The notes under the pieces were generated by a model. The model did no database searches. It had not been told where the DNA came from and saw only the letters and a program-made list of their open reading frames with translations. The position numbers and the translations under genes are program-made. A DNA stretch of 64,000 nucleotides, taken from positions 1-64,000 of the forward strand of contig DGPB01000012.1 in assembly GCA_002390285.1 (NCBI GenBank). The letters run 5' to 3'. The DNA is from Cellvibrionales bacterium UBA4451. Lineage in GTDB: Bacteria > Pseudomonadota > Gammaproteobacteria > Pseudomonadales > Porticoccaceae. Each line of letters begins with the position of its first letter. Position 1 is the stretch's first letter. Shown piece by piece: positions 34,724 through 43,800 of this stretch.

Positions 34724-35929
34724 ATGGGCACCACACATAAATCATTTGCTAAAAGACTACCCACATTTACCCTGATAGTTACACTGGTAACGGGCTTGGT
34801 GATTGGCTTAGTTCTCAGCCTACAGTTACATTTTCTCGCCACAGAACAACTTAACCACCTAGGTAAAACCCTCTCGACCCAATTGGCAAAAATAGTACGA
34901 GACCCTATTATTCATCAAGATACGCTCAGCCTGCAGGTTGAAGTTGATGAAATGTTACCGATTGACGGGGTGCAGCGAGCCTCTGTCTACGATGCGAGCA
35001 ATCACCTTCTCGTTCAGGCCCAACGCGCGCACCTTCCGGAGCGGGAACCAAGTCGACACACCAGTCCCATTACCATGGAGGATACCATTGCTGGCTATGT
35101 CACTATCGACTTAGATAAATACTACCTCTCGACCTCGTCTAGAGAATTACTGCAGTCCTTCGTCTTTTTCTGGCTAGCCCTGACCTCAGTTCTGGTATTG
35201 CTATCGATCCAACTGGGAAGGAAATTTTCCACCCGGCTGAAACATATTACCCAACAACTCCCCGGCGACGAATCAGCGGAACTGGACGAATTAAGCCTCC
35301 TTGAACAAAGGATTGAGCCACTACTAGCCACTAGGCAACAATTTACCAGAAAGCATTCAATCTGCCACAGCTCCCTACTGGGTATTGCCTGCCAAAACCT
35401 ATCACGCCTTGAAAGCCTACTCAATCAAGAACACTTTGATGCACTGATGACCCGACTGGACCAGTTGGTAGATGATGCAACTGAACTGTATGGCGCCACG
35501 CGTCTCAACGGCACTCGATACAGTATTTATCTCGAATTTAGTAGTGAAGATGATCAGGGAGACCACCGGATTCGAGCCATCTACTGCGCTACGGCACTGT
35601 TTAAACTGGCTCAACAACTGCTCGCCACCCAAGGTGTTACGGTAGAACTGGTGGGCACCATTACCAGTTGCCTCCAACCGCTTTCCTCATCAACACTGAT
35701 TAATGAACGCAGCCATGAAAAGCGTATCGAGAGCTTGGTAACGATATTGGATAAAGCCGTGACGGGCGAAATACTGCTGGATCAGGACACAGGCTCTCAC
35801 CCTTCTCTGGTCGATGTATCCTTGTCACCACTTGCCGAAGATAGCCCTTTATATCGAGTCAACGGACTCAATGACTCAGGGGAAAAGCTGGTTTCTCAAC
35901 AACTGGCCCTACTTACCCGTAATCGCTAA
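34724..35929 (+). CDS. AhpA/YtjB (SMP-type) membrane protein
   Basis: A 401-residue protein with an N-terminal membrane helix (about 14-36), a periplasmic domain and a second helix near 140-160 (FVFFWLALTSVLVLLSIQLG), then a cytoplasmic C-terminal region of unknown fold. It matches the AhpA/YtjB family, regularly encoded opposite serB in gammaproteobacteria and named from a suggested link to haemolysin regulation in Pasteurellaceae. The overall layout resembles a sensor without a kinase domain. The ATG at 34724 is preferred over a TTG one codon upstream. Confidence 0.8.
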   Translation: MGTTHKSFAKRLPTFTLIVTLVTGLVIGLVLSLQLHFLATEQLNHLGKTLSTQLAKIVRDPIIHQDTLSLQVEVDEMLPIDGVQRASVYDASNHLLVQAQRAHLPEREPSRHTSPITMEDTIAGYVTIDLDKYYLSTSSRELLQSFVFFWLALTSVLVLLSIQLGRKFSTRLKHITQQLPGDESAELDELSLLEQRIEPLLATRQQFTRKHSICHSSLLGIACQNLSRLESLLNQEHFDALMTRLDQLVDDATELYGATRLNGTRYSIYLEFSSEDDQGDHRIRAIYCATALFKLAQQLLATQGVTVELVGTITSCLQPLSSSTLINERSHEKRIESLVTILDKAVTGEILLDQDTGSHPSLVDVSLSPLAEDSPLYRVNGLNDSGEKLVSQQLALLTRNR

Positions 35930-36012
35930 TTAGATCGCCTATAGATTGTATGCGGCTCGAACTTTCTCATAGTCAAAACAGCTCATATAGAGCCGCATAC
36001 AGTGTTAAAAAG

Positions 36013-36843
36013 CTACTGATCAGCTGCGGCGCGACCAACTTCAAAGTCAACGCCTTGAATATCAGCTTCAGCAATCAAATTATGAATATACTGACTTATC
36101 GCTCTGCGCTGACCAAATTCAATCAACAGGTTAGCCACATCATTTTTTACCTGTTCGTATTCCAGCTGTTTTCCTTGCAGTTTTTTGTCTACGTACACCA
36201 CATGGAAACCATAGCGAGACTCGACAGGCTCATTGGCCAGGCCTTCTTCAAGCTCAAAGATCGCCTCTTCAAACTCTGGCGTAGTCTGCCCTTTGGTGAT
36301 CTGTCCCAAACTACCACCCGTTTCCTTGGAAGGGCAGTCTGAATGCTCATTCGCCAGCGCCTCAAATTGATCAAATGATTCGACCAGTCTTGAAATTAGC
36401 GATTGTGCCGCTTCTTTAGCCACACCTCTTTTTTCATCGTCTTCTGGATCAGCTCCGAGGAGAATATGCTTTATCTCCATTAGATCCTGGCTGACAAGCT
36501 GAGCCTTGTTTGCATCAAAATACCGCTGACATTCTTCTTCGTTAACTTCTGGCGGAGACGCTTCTTTTTCAATCAACCGACCGATAATGGTTTCTTCGGA
36601 AGGCACATTGCTATCTTCAGGCAGGTCCTTATCCAGACCAAGCTCTTTCGCTTTTTGCAACAACAACAGTTGGATAATTAACACCTCTGAAGCCTTGTTA
36701 ACACCCGCTTCAGGAGATTCAGACGGATGGTATTGTAGTTCCCTGGCAACTTCATCTGGGGTGATTTTAGTACCATTAACCGTAATTTCAGGAATGTCTA
36801 CAGGGTTGTTATCAGCGGAATCAGTACCGGAAGAAGAGCTCAT
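36013..36843 (-). CDS. parvulin-type PPIase of the nar operon type
   Basis: The protein has a helical N-terminal region (about residues 20-115) and a parvulin rotamase domain (about 120-225) with the hallmark EIKHILLG, GGSLGQITKGQTTPEFEEA and SRYGFHVVYVD segments. This NifM/PpiC-like form without a signal peptide is commonly the last gene of narGHJI operons, where it is thought to help nitrate reductase folding. It follows narI here. I chose the ATG at 36843; a GTG at 36924 would add 27 residues that do not look family-like. No narG, narH or full narJ accompanies it. Confidence 0.85.
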   Translation of the reverse strand: MSSSSGTDSADNNPVDIPEITVNGTKITPDEVARELQYHPSESPEAGVNKASEVLIIQLLLLQKAKELGLDKDLPEDSNVPSEETIIGRLIEKEASPPEVNEEECQRYFDANKAQLVSQDLMEIKHILLGADPEDDEKRGVAKEAAQSLISRLVESFDQFEALANEHSDCPSKETGGSLGQITKGQTTPEFEEAIFELEEGLANEPVESRYGFHVVYVDKKLQGKQLEYEQVKNDVANLLIEFGQRRAISQYIHNLIAEADIQGVDFEVGRAAADQ

Positions 36844-36952
36844 AGGGTTAATCTCTATTACTTGGTTGTTATCAAAATAACCAACAGAGGAGTCCGGATT
36901 TCTCCACAGCCCCACTGTCGGCACAATTCAGATTAAGCGCGTTTCTGGCGAA

Positions 36953-37639
36953 CTATCTGCTTTGGCGAACTATCTGGTAGTTGCGCAATAAGTATTTAAC
37001 TGGCGCAGCCACACCGCTAATGATATGAACTAGACGAGTAAAAGGGAAGATCAAGAGCAGCGTCATCCCCAAAAATACATGTAGTTTATACACCAAACCT
37101 ACTGAAGTAATTGACGCTGCTGCCTCCATTGGACGCAAAAGCACGATTGACTGCGCCCAGTCCGCCAACATCACCATCACAGAACCATCCATATGTTGGC
37201 TTGAAGCAAAGATAGTGCTCAGCCCCAGTATCAACTGGATGTAGAGTAGGATAAGTACCAGATTATCAGAGAAACTACTGCTCGCCTGAACACGTTCGTC
37301 GGTAAAACGACGATAGATCAGCATAGTCATACCCACAAAGCAAAGAGCACCAAATAAACCGCCAGATACCATCGCCAATAATTGCTTGTTAGGCGTAGAT
37401 ATTACATGGTGGTAAAGCACCTCAGGGGTCAGCAAGCCGACAAAATGACCCGCCAATACAAACAATATACCCACATGAAAGGCATTGCTGGCTATTCGCA
37501 TCCCTTTACCACGCAGCACCTGACTGGAACCTGCCTTCCAGGAATATTGTTCTCGGTCGTAACGAATCCAGCAGCCTACCAGGCAAACTATTACTGCCAT
37601 ATAAGGGTACAAGCCAAATAAGATCGTATTACTATTCAT
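36953..37639 (-). CDS. narI: respiratory nitrate reductase gamma subunit
   Basis: NarI is the diheme cytochrome b that anchors NarGH in the membrane and oxidises quinol. The 228-residue protein has five membrane helices and retains all four heme-ligand histidines at H55, H65, H187 and H205, at almost the same positions as in E. coli (56, 66, 187, 205). AAGGAG lies six bases before the ATG. It is isolated: upstream there is at most a short narJ-like tail, and plus-strand sequence follows. The coding sequence itself looks intact. Confidence 0.94.
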   Translation of the reverse strand: MNSNTILFGLYPYMAVIVCLVGCWIRYDREQYSWKAGSSQVLRGKGMRIASNAFHVGILFVLAGHFVGLLTPEVLYHHVISTPNKQLLAMVSGGLFGALCFVGMTMLIYRRFTDERVQASSSFSDNLVLILLYIQLILGLSTIFASSQHMDGSVMVMLADWAQSIVLLRPMEAAASITSVGLVYKLHVFLGMTLLLIFPFTRLVHIISGVAAPVKYLLRNYQIVRQSR

Positions 37640-37671
37640 GGATCACTCCTTAAACTTGTCTTAAATTTGCC

Positions 37672-37767
37672 TTAATTTGCCCAGCGAACAGCTATGGCAT
37701 CATTGGCTGATTTTTTCGGTTGAACAGGGGCTGAGGAAGAAGAACAACCACTACCACATGGAGCATC
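37672..37767 (-). pseudogene. possible 3' remnant of narJ
   Basis: A 31-codon open segment, closed upstream by an in-frame TGA and ending in TAA 33 bp before narI, encodes a Cys/Ser-rich stretch (PCGSGCSSSS) and ends in AIAVRWAN. Position and composition suit the variable C-terminus of the NarJ chaperone, which directly precedes narI in normal operons. The segment is too short for a firm call and the rest of narJ is absent. Confidence 0.35.
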
Positions 37768-37883
37768 TCAAAGAAGATACCCAACCCGGCGGAAAGAAAG
37801 ACACCCTACTATTTTGGAAAATGTTGTCCTTTGTATTATTTGGCCTATTGGTGATATCACTGCTGGTTTCAGCGACAAAATAA
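37758..37883 (+). CDS. small single-helix membrane peptide (hypothetical)
   Basis: Forty-one codons from an ATG at 37758 give a charged N-terminal part (MEHLKEDTQPGGKKD) and one strongly hydrophobic helix (about residues 22-38, LSFVLFGLLVISLLVSA). No good Shine-Dalgarno sequence precedes it; GAGGAAGAAG lies somewhat too far upstream. It overlaps the possible narJ tail on the other strand. The peptide-like pattern is credible but could be accidental. Confidence 0.35.
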   Translation: MEHLKEDTQPGGKKDTLLFWKMLSFVLFGLLVISLLVSATK

Positions 37884-37924
37884 TTGAAGTAAGGCCGCCA
37901 CTTATTTCGATAAATTATTTAGGT

Positions 37925-37950
37925 AAAGTGTTGCAGTAAAGTGTTGCAGT
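37925..37950. repeat. 13-bp perfect tandem repeat upstream of moaB
   Basis: AAAGTGTTGCAGT is repeated twice without a gap, about 125 bp before the moaB start, in a non-coding region. It may lie in the moaB promoter region. Confidence 0.7.
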
Positions 37951-38074
37951 CAAATGTCGCGTAAAATACGCCCACATCTACACCACAACTTAATAGGTAT
38001 AGTCCTTGTTGGATAATACCCCGATGATTGGAATGTCATACATTCCCTAAAAAAAACGGTTACACGAGACCCTT

Positions 38075-38614
38075 ATGTCACATGCATCAAAAGAATTTTT
38101 ACCCCTGAAAATAGCCGTACTCACCGTTTCCGATACCAGATCTCTGGATGAAGACACGTCCGGCCAACTGCTGGTGGACCGCCTCACCGAAGCAGGACAC
38201 ACATTGGCAGACCGGGCATTAATTCCCGATGATATATACCAGTTACGCGCTGAAGTATCCCGCTGGATTGCCGACCCTAAAGTACAGGTAATTCTCACCA
38301 CAGGGGGCACTGGATTTACTGATCGCGACTCAACACCAGAAGCCTTGACACCACTGTTTGATAAACAGGTAGAAGGCTTTGGCGAACTATTTCGTCATAT
38401 TTCTTATCAGGAAATCGGCACCTCCACGCTTCAATCTCGTGCGGTTGCCGGTCTGTCTAATCGTACTCTAGTGTTCTGCATGCCCGGTTCCACCAATGCC
38501 TGCCGCACAGCTTGGGATAAAATTCTTGGCGAGCAACTGGATGCCCGAACCAAACCCTGTAATTTCATTCCCCATGTAGTCCGAACTAAAGAAGAGTGTG
38601 GGCCACGCGGATGA
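38075..38614 (+). CDS. moaB: molybdenum cofactor biosynthesis protein B
   Basis: MoaB belongs to the MogA/MoaB family that adenylylates molybdopterin or binds it as a chaperone. The 179-residue protein has the MPT-binding motif TTGGTGFTDRDSTPEAL (about 75-91) and the C-terminal MPGSTNACRTAWD segment. It forms an operon with moeA, overlapping it by four bases (ATGA). In organisms without a separate mogA, MoaB is likely to serve the adenylylation step; whether mogA exists elsewhere cannot be seen. Confidence 0.95.
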   Translation: MSHASKEFLPLKIAVLTVSDTRSLDEDTSGQLLVDRLTEAGHTLADRALIPDDIYQLRAEVSRWIADPKVQVILTTGGTGFTDRDSTPEALTPLFDKQVEGFGELFRHISYQEIGTSTLQSRAVAGLSNRTLVFCMPGSTNACRTAWDKILGEQLDARTKPCNFIPHVVRTKEECGPRG

Positions 38615-39849
38615 GCTGCTGCGATCAACCCGGTCTGATACCTGTCGAACAGGCTCTGGAAAAACTACTCAATGCCGCCCAGCCAATAACAGAAACAGAA
38701 ACAGAAATGGTAGCGGTAGGAAAAGCCCTAGGCCGAGTACTGGCGGCAGATCAGCAATCTACTGTAGACGTCCCACCAGCTGATAACAGCGCCATGGATG
38801 GGTTTGCTTTTAACAGTGTCGATTGCAAAGAAAGTGGCCAAACAACCCTACCCCTCAGCCAACGCATTCCTGCAGGCGTAGCCCCTCAATCCCTTCAACC
38901 CGGTACCGCTGCACGTATTTTTACCGGAGCAGAAGTCCCTTCCGGGGCAGACACCGTCATCATGCAGGAAAACTGTCAGTGGGATAGCGATCAAGTCATC
39001 CTGCCAGCAGAACCAAAGGCTGGCGACAACGTCCGGCCTAGAGGCCAGGATATTCAAAGCGGCAGTATCATCATGTGTCGCGGCCACCGTATCAAACCTC
39101 AGGATATGGGGCTCTTGGCTTCTGTGGGTATTGCTGAAGTTCCTGTCTACCGACGACTAAAAGTTGCCGTACTCTCCACCGGTGACGAACTGGTAGAGCC
39201 TGGAAGTGACCTACCTCCCGGCCATATTTACAATTCAAACCGCTACACCTTGGCAGGGCTAATGGAGGCACAGGGCTTTGACTATATCGATCTCGGTATC
39301 GTGCCTGACAATTTTGAAGCCACCGAACAGGCACTGCGTAAAGCTGCGGCGTTAGCCGACTGCATAGTAACCAGTGGTGGTGTTTCGGTGGGTGAGGAAG
39401 ACCACGTCAAAGCTTGCGTAGAAAAGCTAGGCAGCCTCGATCTCTGGCGACTGGCCATTAAACCCGGTAAACCGCTCGCCTTTGGCAACGTACTCGGCAC
39501 ACCCATTCTTGGACTACCCGGTAACCCGGCCGCCGTATTCGTTACCTGTGCCATTGTTGCTCGTCCTTTTCTACTAAAAACTCAGGGCGCTAATGACATT
39601 TTACCTACCCCTATTCAGGTCATTGCCGATTTCGATCGACCCAAACCAGCTAAACGCCAGGAATACCTACGAGCCATGCTAAGTCTCGATGAAAATGGTG
39701 TGGCTCACGCACAGATAGCCGGCAACCAAAGTAGTGGTGTTCTATCTACTGCTAGTGTGGGCAACGGTTTTGCCGTGCACTCACTCAACGGCACCATTAC
39801 GGCGGGCGAACCTGTACCGTTTTTACTCTTTAGTGATGTGTTGTATTAG
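38611..39849 (+). CDS. moeA: molybdopterin molybdenumtransferase
   Basis: MoeA inserts molybdate into adenylylated molybdopterin. Visible segments include DVPPADNSAMDGFAF (domain III), the GTAARIFTGAEVPSGADTVIMQE region, and the GGVSVGEEDHVK and PGKPLAFG motifs. I placed the start at the ATG at 38611, which overlaps the moaB stop as ATGA; a longer start at 38596 is less likely. A short Glu-Thr repeat (TETETE, from a 6-bp repeat) near residue 30 looks like slippage. About 412 residues, normal length. Confidence 0.95.
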   Translation: MSCCDQPGLIPVEQALEKLLNAAQPITETETEMVAVGKALGRVLAADQQSTVDVPPADNSAMDGFAFNSVDCKESGQTTLPLSQRIPAGVAPQSLQPGTAARIFTGAEVPSGADTVIMQENCQWDSDQVILPAEPKAGDNVRPRGQDIQSGSIIMCRGHRIKPQDMGLLASVGIAEVPVYRRLKVAVLSTGDELVEPGSDLPPGHIYNSNRYTLAGLMEAQGFDYIDLGIVPDNFEATEQALRKAAALADCIVTSGGVSVGEEDHVKACVEKLGSLDLWRLAIKPGKPLAFGNVLGTPILGLPGNPAAVFVTCAIVARPFLLKTQGANDILPTPIQVIADFDRPKPAKRQEYLRAMLSLDENGVAHAQIAGNQSSGVLSTASVGNGFAVHSLNGTITAGEPVPFLLFSDVLY

Positions 39850-40022
39850 AACCTGTCAATAAGCCCTAGGTAACCCGTTGCCTAACGAGACTTGTTACGT
39901 CAAAAGCACTACGATTTAAACACCCTTTGATTCTAATCACTGAGATGGGATTGACGCTGAATCATTTACGCCTATGCTTAACCTGAGAAGTTAGCATTAC
40001 TCACTAAGCATAGGATAATGGG

Positions 40023-41405
40023 ATGTCGAATCAGGTTTCTCTCACCTTTCACGGTGCTGCAGGCACGGTAACCGGGTCACGTTACTTACTGGATTTTAAT
40101 AGCCGCAGAGTACTCGTAGATTGCGGGCTATTTCAGGGTTACAAAAACCTGCGCGAACGAAACTGGCGCCCCTTTCCAGTAGAGCCTTCAAGCATTGAAG
40201 CTGTGTTTCTCACCCATGCTCACCTCGACCACAGCGGCTACCTGCCATGTCTGGTAAAAAATGGCTTCAAGGGAACAATTTACTGCACAGAAGCAACCCG
40301 CGACCTGTGTAAAATTCTGCTTATGGATGCTGCAAAATTACAGGAAGAAGAAGCGTTTTATCGCAACCGGCACCACTACAGCAAACATGACCCAGCGCTC
40401 CCACTGTACACCCGAGAAGATGCAAAAAAAGCACTGGAGCTTTTTGAGGTAGTTCATTTTTCCAGCCCAGATGATTTGGATCCAGGGGTATCGCTGGGAG
40501 AACTGTCTGTCAGTTTTTATCCCAATGGACACATTCTCGGTTCCGCATTTTTGGATGTACTGGTTGCTGGCCGGCACATACTGTTCAGTGGCGATATGGG
40601 TCGAAGCAACGATCTGATTATGAGGGCGCCAGAGTTACCGGTGTATTGTGACTACCTGGTCATTGAATCCACCTATGGCGATCGACTGCATGACAATCAG
40701 GATATCTGGGATAAAGTTGCCGAAATCATCAATGAAACTGTAGCCACAGGCGGCTCAGTGTTGATCCCCTCATTTGCAGTGGGTCGCGCCCAAGCATTGC
40801 TTTATCTGATCACCGAATTGAAACATCGGAAGATGATTCCCTATCTTCCCATTTATTTAGATAGCCCCATGGCAATCAGCGTCACGGAAGTAATGCAACG
40901 GGACCATCGCTACCATCGCCTCAACAAAGCCCGCTGCCAGCAGATGTCTCGCGATGTCACCTTTACCCGCACCGTTGAAGAGTCAATGTCCCTTAACAGC
41001 CTACACATGCCAGCTATTATTCTTTCAGCCAGCGGTATGGCTACTGGAGGTCGGGTTCTACACCACCTAAGCCGCATGCTAGGTGACCACCGCAACACCG
41101 TTCTATTTGCCGGTTACCAAGCACCAGGTACCAGAGGAGCCCGGCTAGTAGCCGGTGAAAAGAACATTAAGATATTTGGTAGTTACTACAATGTAAAAGC
41201 GCGAATTGAAACGATGGACTTCCTCTCTGCTCACGCGGACCATCTGGAGTTATTGCACTGGTTACAAAATATGCCTACAGCACCCAAGCGCTGCTTTGTA
41301 ACCCATGGCGAAGAAGCCGCATCAGACCAGTTTCGCATTACCATAAATGAAGAGCTTAACTGGTCAGCCTGCGTGCCGATTATGGGTGATAAGGTCATTT
41401 TGTAA
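40023..41405 (+). CDS. MBL-fold beta-CASP RNA metallohydrolase
   Basis: A 460-residue protein with a metallo-beta-lactamase core (HAHLDH at residues 65-70, FSGDMGRSND, and C-terminal SAHADH) and an inserted beta-CASP region (VLIPSFAVGRAQ, and ILSASGMATGGR). This is the YSH1/CPSF-like family of bacterial RNA-processing hydrolases, probably cytoplasmic and zinc-dependent. It stands alone between moeA and the convergent osmC-like gene. Family firm; the RNA target is unknown. Confidence 0.92.
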   Translation: MSNQVSLTFHGAAGTVTGSRYLLDFNSRRVLVDCGLFQGYKNLRERNWRPFPVEPSSIEAVFLTHAHLDHSGYLPCLVKNGFKGTIYCTEATRDLCKILLMDAAKLQEEEAFYRNRHHYSKHDPALPLYTREDAKKALELFEVVHFSSPDDLDPGVSLGELSVSFYPNGHILGSAFLDVLVAGRHILFSGDMGRSNDLIMRAPELPVYCDYLVIESTYGDRLHDNQDIWDKVAEIINETVATGGSVLIPSFAVGRAQALLYLITELKHRKMIPYLPIYLDSPMAISVTEVMQRDHRYHRLNKARCQQMSRDVTFTRTVEESMSLNSLHMPAIILSASGMATGGRVLHHLSRMLGDHRNTVLFAGYQAPGTRGARLVAGEKNIKIFGSYYNVKARIETMDFLSAHADHLELLHWLQNMPTAPKRCFVTHGEEAASDQFRITINEELNWSACVPIMGDKVIL

Positions 41406-41447
41406 TGATCTTTATTCACAAACAAACTGTCATTCATCCACAAAAAA

Positions 41448-41882
41448 TCAACCTGTAACAATCTCACAACTGAGCTGGACCTCAGCAGATAGGGAGTTCG
41501 TGATAAAACAGGTGTCTTCCGCTTTTTCCAATATACGCTTGGCTTTCTCACTATCCTCTAATGACGCTATCGTGAGTTTGACGCTGGCGTGAACACGAGT
41601 GAATTTGACCTGACGCTCGACCTTTTCAAGCTGCCCCGCAGAGGAGCATTCAACATGAACCCAGTTCAGATCATAAGCCCTGGCGATGGATCGGAAAGAT
41701 AACACGAAACAATTTGCCACCGCCGCCACCAGTAATTCTTCCGGAGACCACACATCGCCTAAGCCATCAAATGCTGCGGGTGGTGCAACTTCCACAGTGC
41801 AGCCATTTTCCAACGAGGACATCACATTACCGATTGGATCAGCAGATGCAGCTGCCGTATAAGTATGGGGAAATGCTTTCAT
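41448..41882 (-). CDS. OsmC family peroxide reductase
   Basis: The 144-residue protein shows the OsmC/Ohr fold with the segment WSPEELLVAAVANCFVLSF containing one of the two redox cysteines (about residue 58) and a second Cys near the C-terminus (EDTCFITNSL). Such proteins reduce organic hydroperoxides in the cytoplasm. This is the divergent SACOL/YhfA-like branch rather than Ohr itself. It is downstream of modC on the same strand with a 95-bp gap and probably forms its own unit. Confidence 0.88.
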   Translation of the reverse strand: MKAFPHTYTAAASADPIGNVMSSLENGCTVEVAPPAAFDGLGDVWSPEELLVAAVANCFVLSFRSIARAYDLNWVHVECSSAGQLEKVERQVKFTRVHASVKLTIASLEDSEKAKRILEKAEDTCFITNSLSAEVQLSCEIVTG

Positions 41883-41977
41883 AGATAACGCCTTTTTAAT
41901 TACGGCTTAAAAATAATAAATTAAAAACAATGCCTTAAAAGAGCATAAACTTAGCCCAGGTTTTCTGATGCTATTGT

Positions 41978-43114
41978 TTAAGATAAGAGCGCCACGGTCT
42001 TAATTTGAAGATACACCTGTTTGCCTGTTTCAAGCTGTAAATGCTCCATAGATTTTCGGGTGATGCGAGCCAATATAAACTGTCTCGCCACTTCCGTTTT
42101 AATCATTGCCCTTGCGCCATCAATCAGTTCAATCTCAGTGATCACACCCGGCAATATATTAAGAATACTGGACAGGCTAGGTCTTTCCAGTGCAATGCTC
42201 ACATCCCGGCAGGGAATGCGAACCCTGACAGCATTACCGGGTTCACCAGAAAGCCTTCCAACGGAAAGTTGGGCATCATCGCCTGACTGCAAGCCTAATG
42301 ATAACTGCGTGAGGCTATAACGATCATCGTGACCCATGATCTGCGTATTGAGTACCACCGCAGCGCTTTCTTGTCGGGTTACATCCAAATCAAGTCGAGA
42401 GAGCATATCCAGCAGCGGCCCATCAGCAACCAACCGTCCCTGATCCATGATGATCAAATGATCTGCCAGCCGGGTAATCTCATCAAGATTGTGGCTCACA
42501 TATACCATCGGGATATTCAGGTTCTCAGCCACCGTCTCCAGATGCCGGAGAATGGGGTTACGCGCTTGGCTATCAACACCGGCAAGGGGTTCATCCAGTA
42601 ATAAACAGCGTGGTGCCGTCAACAGCGCACGGGCAATGGCAACCCGTTGTTTTTGTCCACCGGAGAGCTGATCAGGCTTGCGCTCGAGTAATGCGTCAAT
42701 ATCCAGCCAGTCAATGACCTGCTGCTTACTGGGGCCGTTATCTGAAAAACGGCGCTTGTAGGCAAAGTCGAGATTACCCTCAACACTGAGATGAGGAAAC
42801 AGGCGGTTCTCCTGAAACACATAACCCAGTTGTCGCTGCTTTGCTGGCAGGCTACCAATCTCATCACCACTCATGTTCAGCTGGCAATGCTCGACTTCTT
42901 CCAAGCCGGCAATACAACGCAACAGTGTGGTTTTCCCGCAGCCGGAAGGGCCGTAGATAGCGGTAATGCCTTTCCCCGGCAATTGGGCTTTCAAGGATAG
43001 GGAAAAGTTAGCACTGCTCTTGGCTTCACCCCCAGAGGTCACCTCACCCAGACTGTGTTTGATGGCCAGTTGTATGCTCTTCTCTAACGTTCCATTCATA
43101 ACAGCCACGCCCAT
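41978..43114 (-). CDS. modC: molybdate ABC transporter ATP-binding protein
   Basis: ModC powers molybdate import. The Walker A motif GPSGCGKT is at residues 55-62, followed by LSGGQKQRVAIARALL, the Walker B LLLDEP, and a C-terminal TOBE/MOP-like region after about residue 310 (VITEIELIDGARAMIKTEV) that binds oxyanion for regulation. The N-terminus carries about 20 extra residues; an ATG at 43099 is an alternative start. It is the last gene of the moaCDE-modABC operon, five bases after modB. Confidence 0.95.
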   Translation of the reverse strand: MGVAVMNGTLEKSIQLAIKHSLGEVTSGGEAKSSANFSLSLKAQLPGKGITAIYGPSGCGKTTLLRCIAGLEEVEHCQLNMSGDEIGSLPAKQRQLGYVFQENRLFPHLSVEGNLDFAYKRRFSDNGPSKQQVIDWLDIDALLERKPDQLSGGQKQRVAIARALLTAPRCLLLDEPLAGVDSQARNPILRHLETVAENLNIPMVYVSHNLDEITRLADHLIIMDQGRLVADGPLLDMLSRLDLDVTRQESAAVVLNTQIMGHDDRYSLTQLSLGLQSGDDAQLSVGRLSGEPGNAVRVRIPCRDVSIALERPSLSSILNILPGVITEIELIDGARAMIKTEVARQFILARITRKSMEHLQLETGKQVYLQIKTVALLS

Positions 43115-43119
43115 GCGCC

Positions 43120-43800
43120 CTATTTATTCATCGCTTTATGGCGATTAAAACCATAAAGCAGTATCAGTAGTGCAAAGCTGAAGGCAAGCAGGCCGCCCGC
43201 TAACCAATGGGCTCGCTGATAATCCAACGCTTCCACATGGTCATACAGCGCAATGGACAACACCTGTGTTTCACCGGGAATATTACCGCCAATCATCAAC
43301 ACCACCCCAAACTCACCCATGGTATGAGCAAAACCCAGTAGTGCTGCCGTAGCAAAGGCTCGTCGTGTAAGCGGAATAATTAAATTCAGGAAGCGATCCA
43401 GTGTGCCCGCGCCCATGGTCTCCGCTGCTTCCAGTAACTTGTGATCAAAATGCTGGAACCCAGTTTGCAGTGGCTGCACCACAAAGGGCAGAGAATAAAT
43501 CACCGAACCCACCACCAAGCCACTAAAGGTAAAGGCCAGCGAGTGCCCGGTTAATGCCGACCAACCGCTGCCAAGAAAATTGTCGGGAGAAAAGGCGATC
43601 AATAAGTAAAAACCGATCACAGTGGGCGGCAATATCAGCGGCAAGGCCACGGTTGCTTCGACCACGCTGGCAAAGCGAGACTCAGATCGAGCCAACCACC
43701 AAGCCAGCGGTGCACCTACTATCAACAAAATAGTGGTGGTCACTGCTGCCAGTTGCAGTGTTAGCCAAAGTGCCGCGATATCGGAAGCCAGTAAGTTCAT
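43120..43800 (-). CDS. modB: molybdate ABC transporter permease
   Basis: ModB is the inner-membrane channel of the molybdate transporter. The 226-residue protein has five or six helices and the EAA-type loop with the family segment AAETMGAGTLDRFLNLIIPL (about 140-159), which contacts ModC. The HTMGEFGVVLMIGGNIPG segment is typical of ModB. It shares one base with modA and is followed by modC. Confidence 0.96.
   Translation of the reverse strand: MNLLASDIAALWLTLQLAAVTTTILLIVGAPLAWWLARSESRFASVVEATVALPLILPPTVIGFYLLIAFSPDNFLGSGWSALTGHSLAFTFSGLVVGSVIYSLPFVVQPLQTGFQHFDHKLLEAAETMGAGTLDRFLNLIIPLTRRAFATAALLGFAHTMGEFGVVLMIGGNIPGETQVLSIALYDHVEALDYQRAHWLAGGLLAFSFALLILLYGFNRHKAMNK

Noticed and set aside
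37649..37681. Three 11-bp repeats (CTTAAATTTGC-like) upstream of narI
   Set aside because: They are imperfect and A/T-rich; recorded as part of the general tandem-repeat tendency rather than as a separate element.
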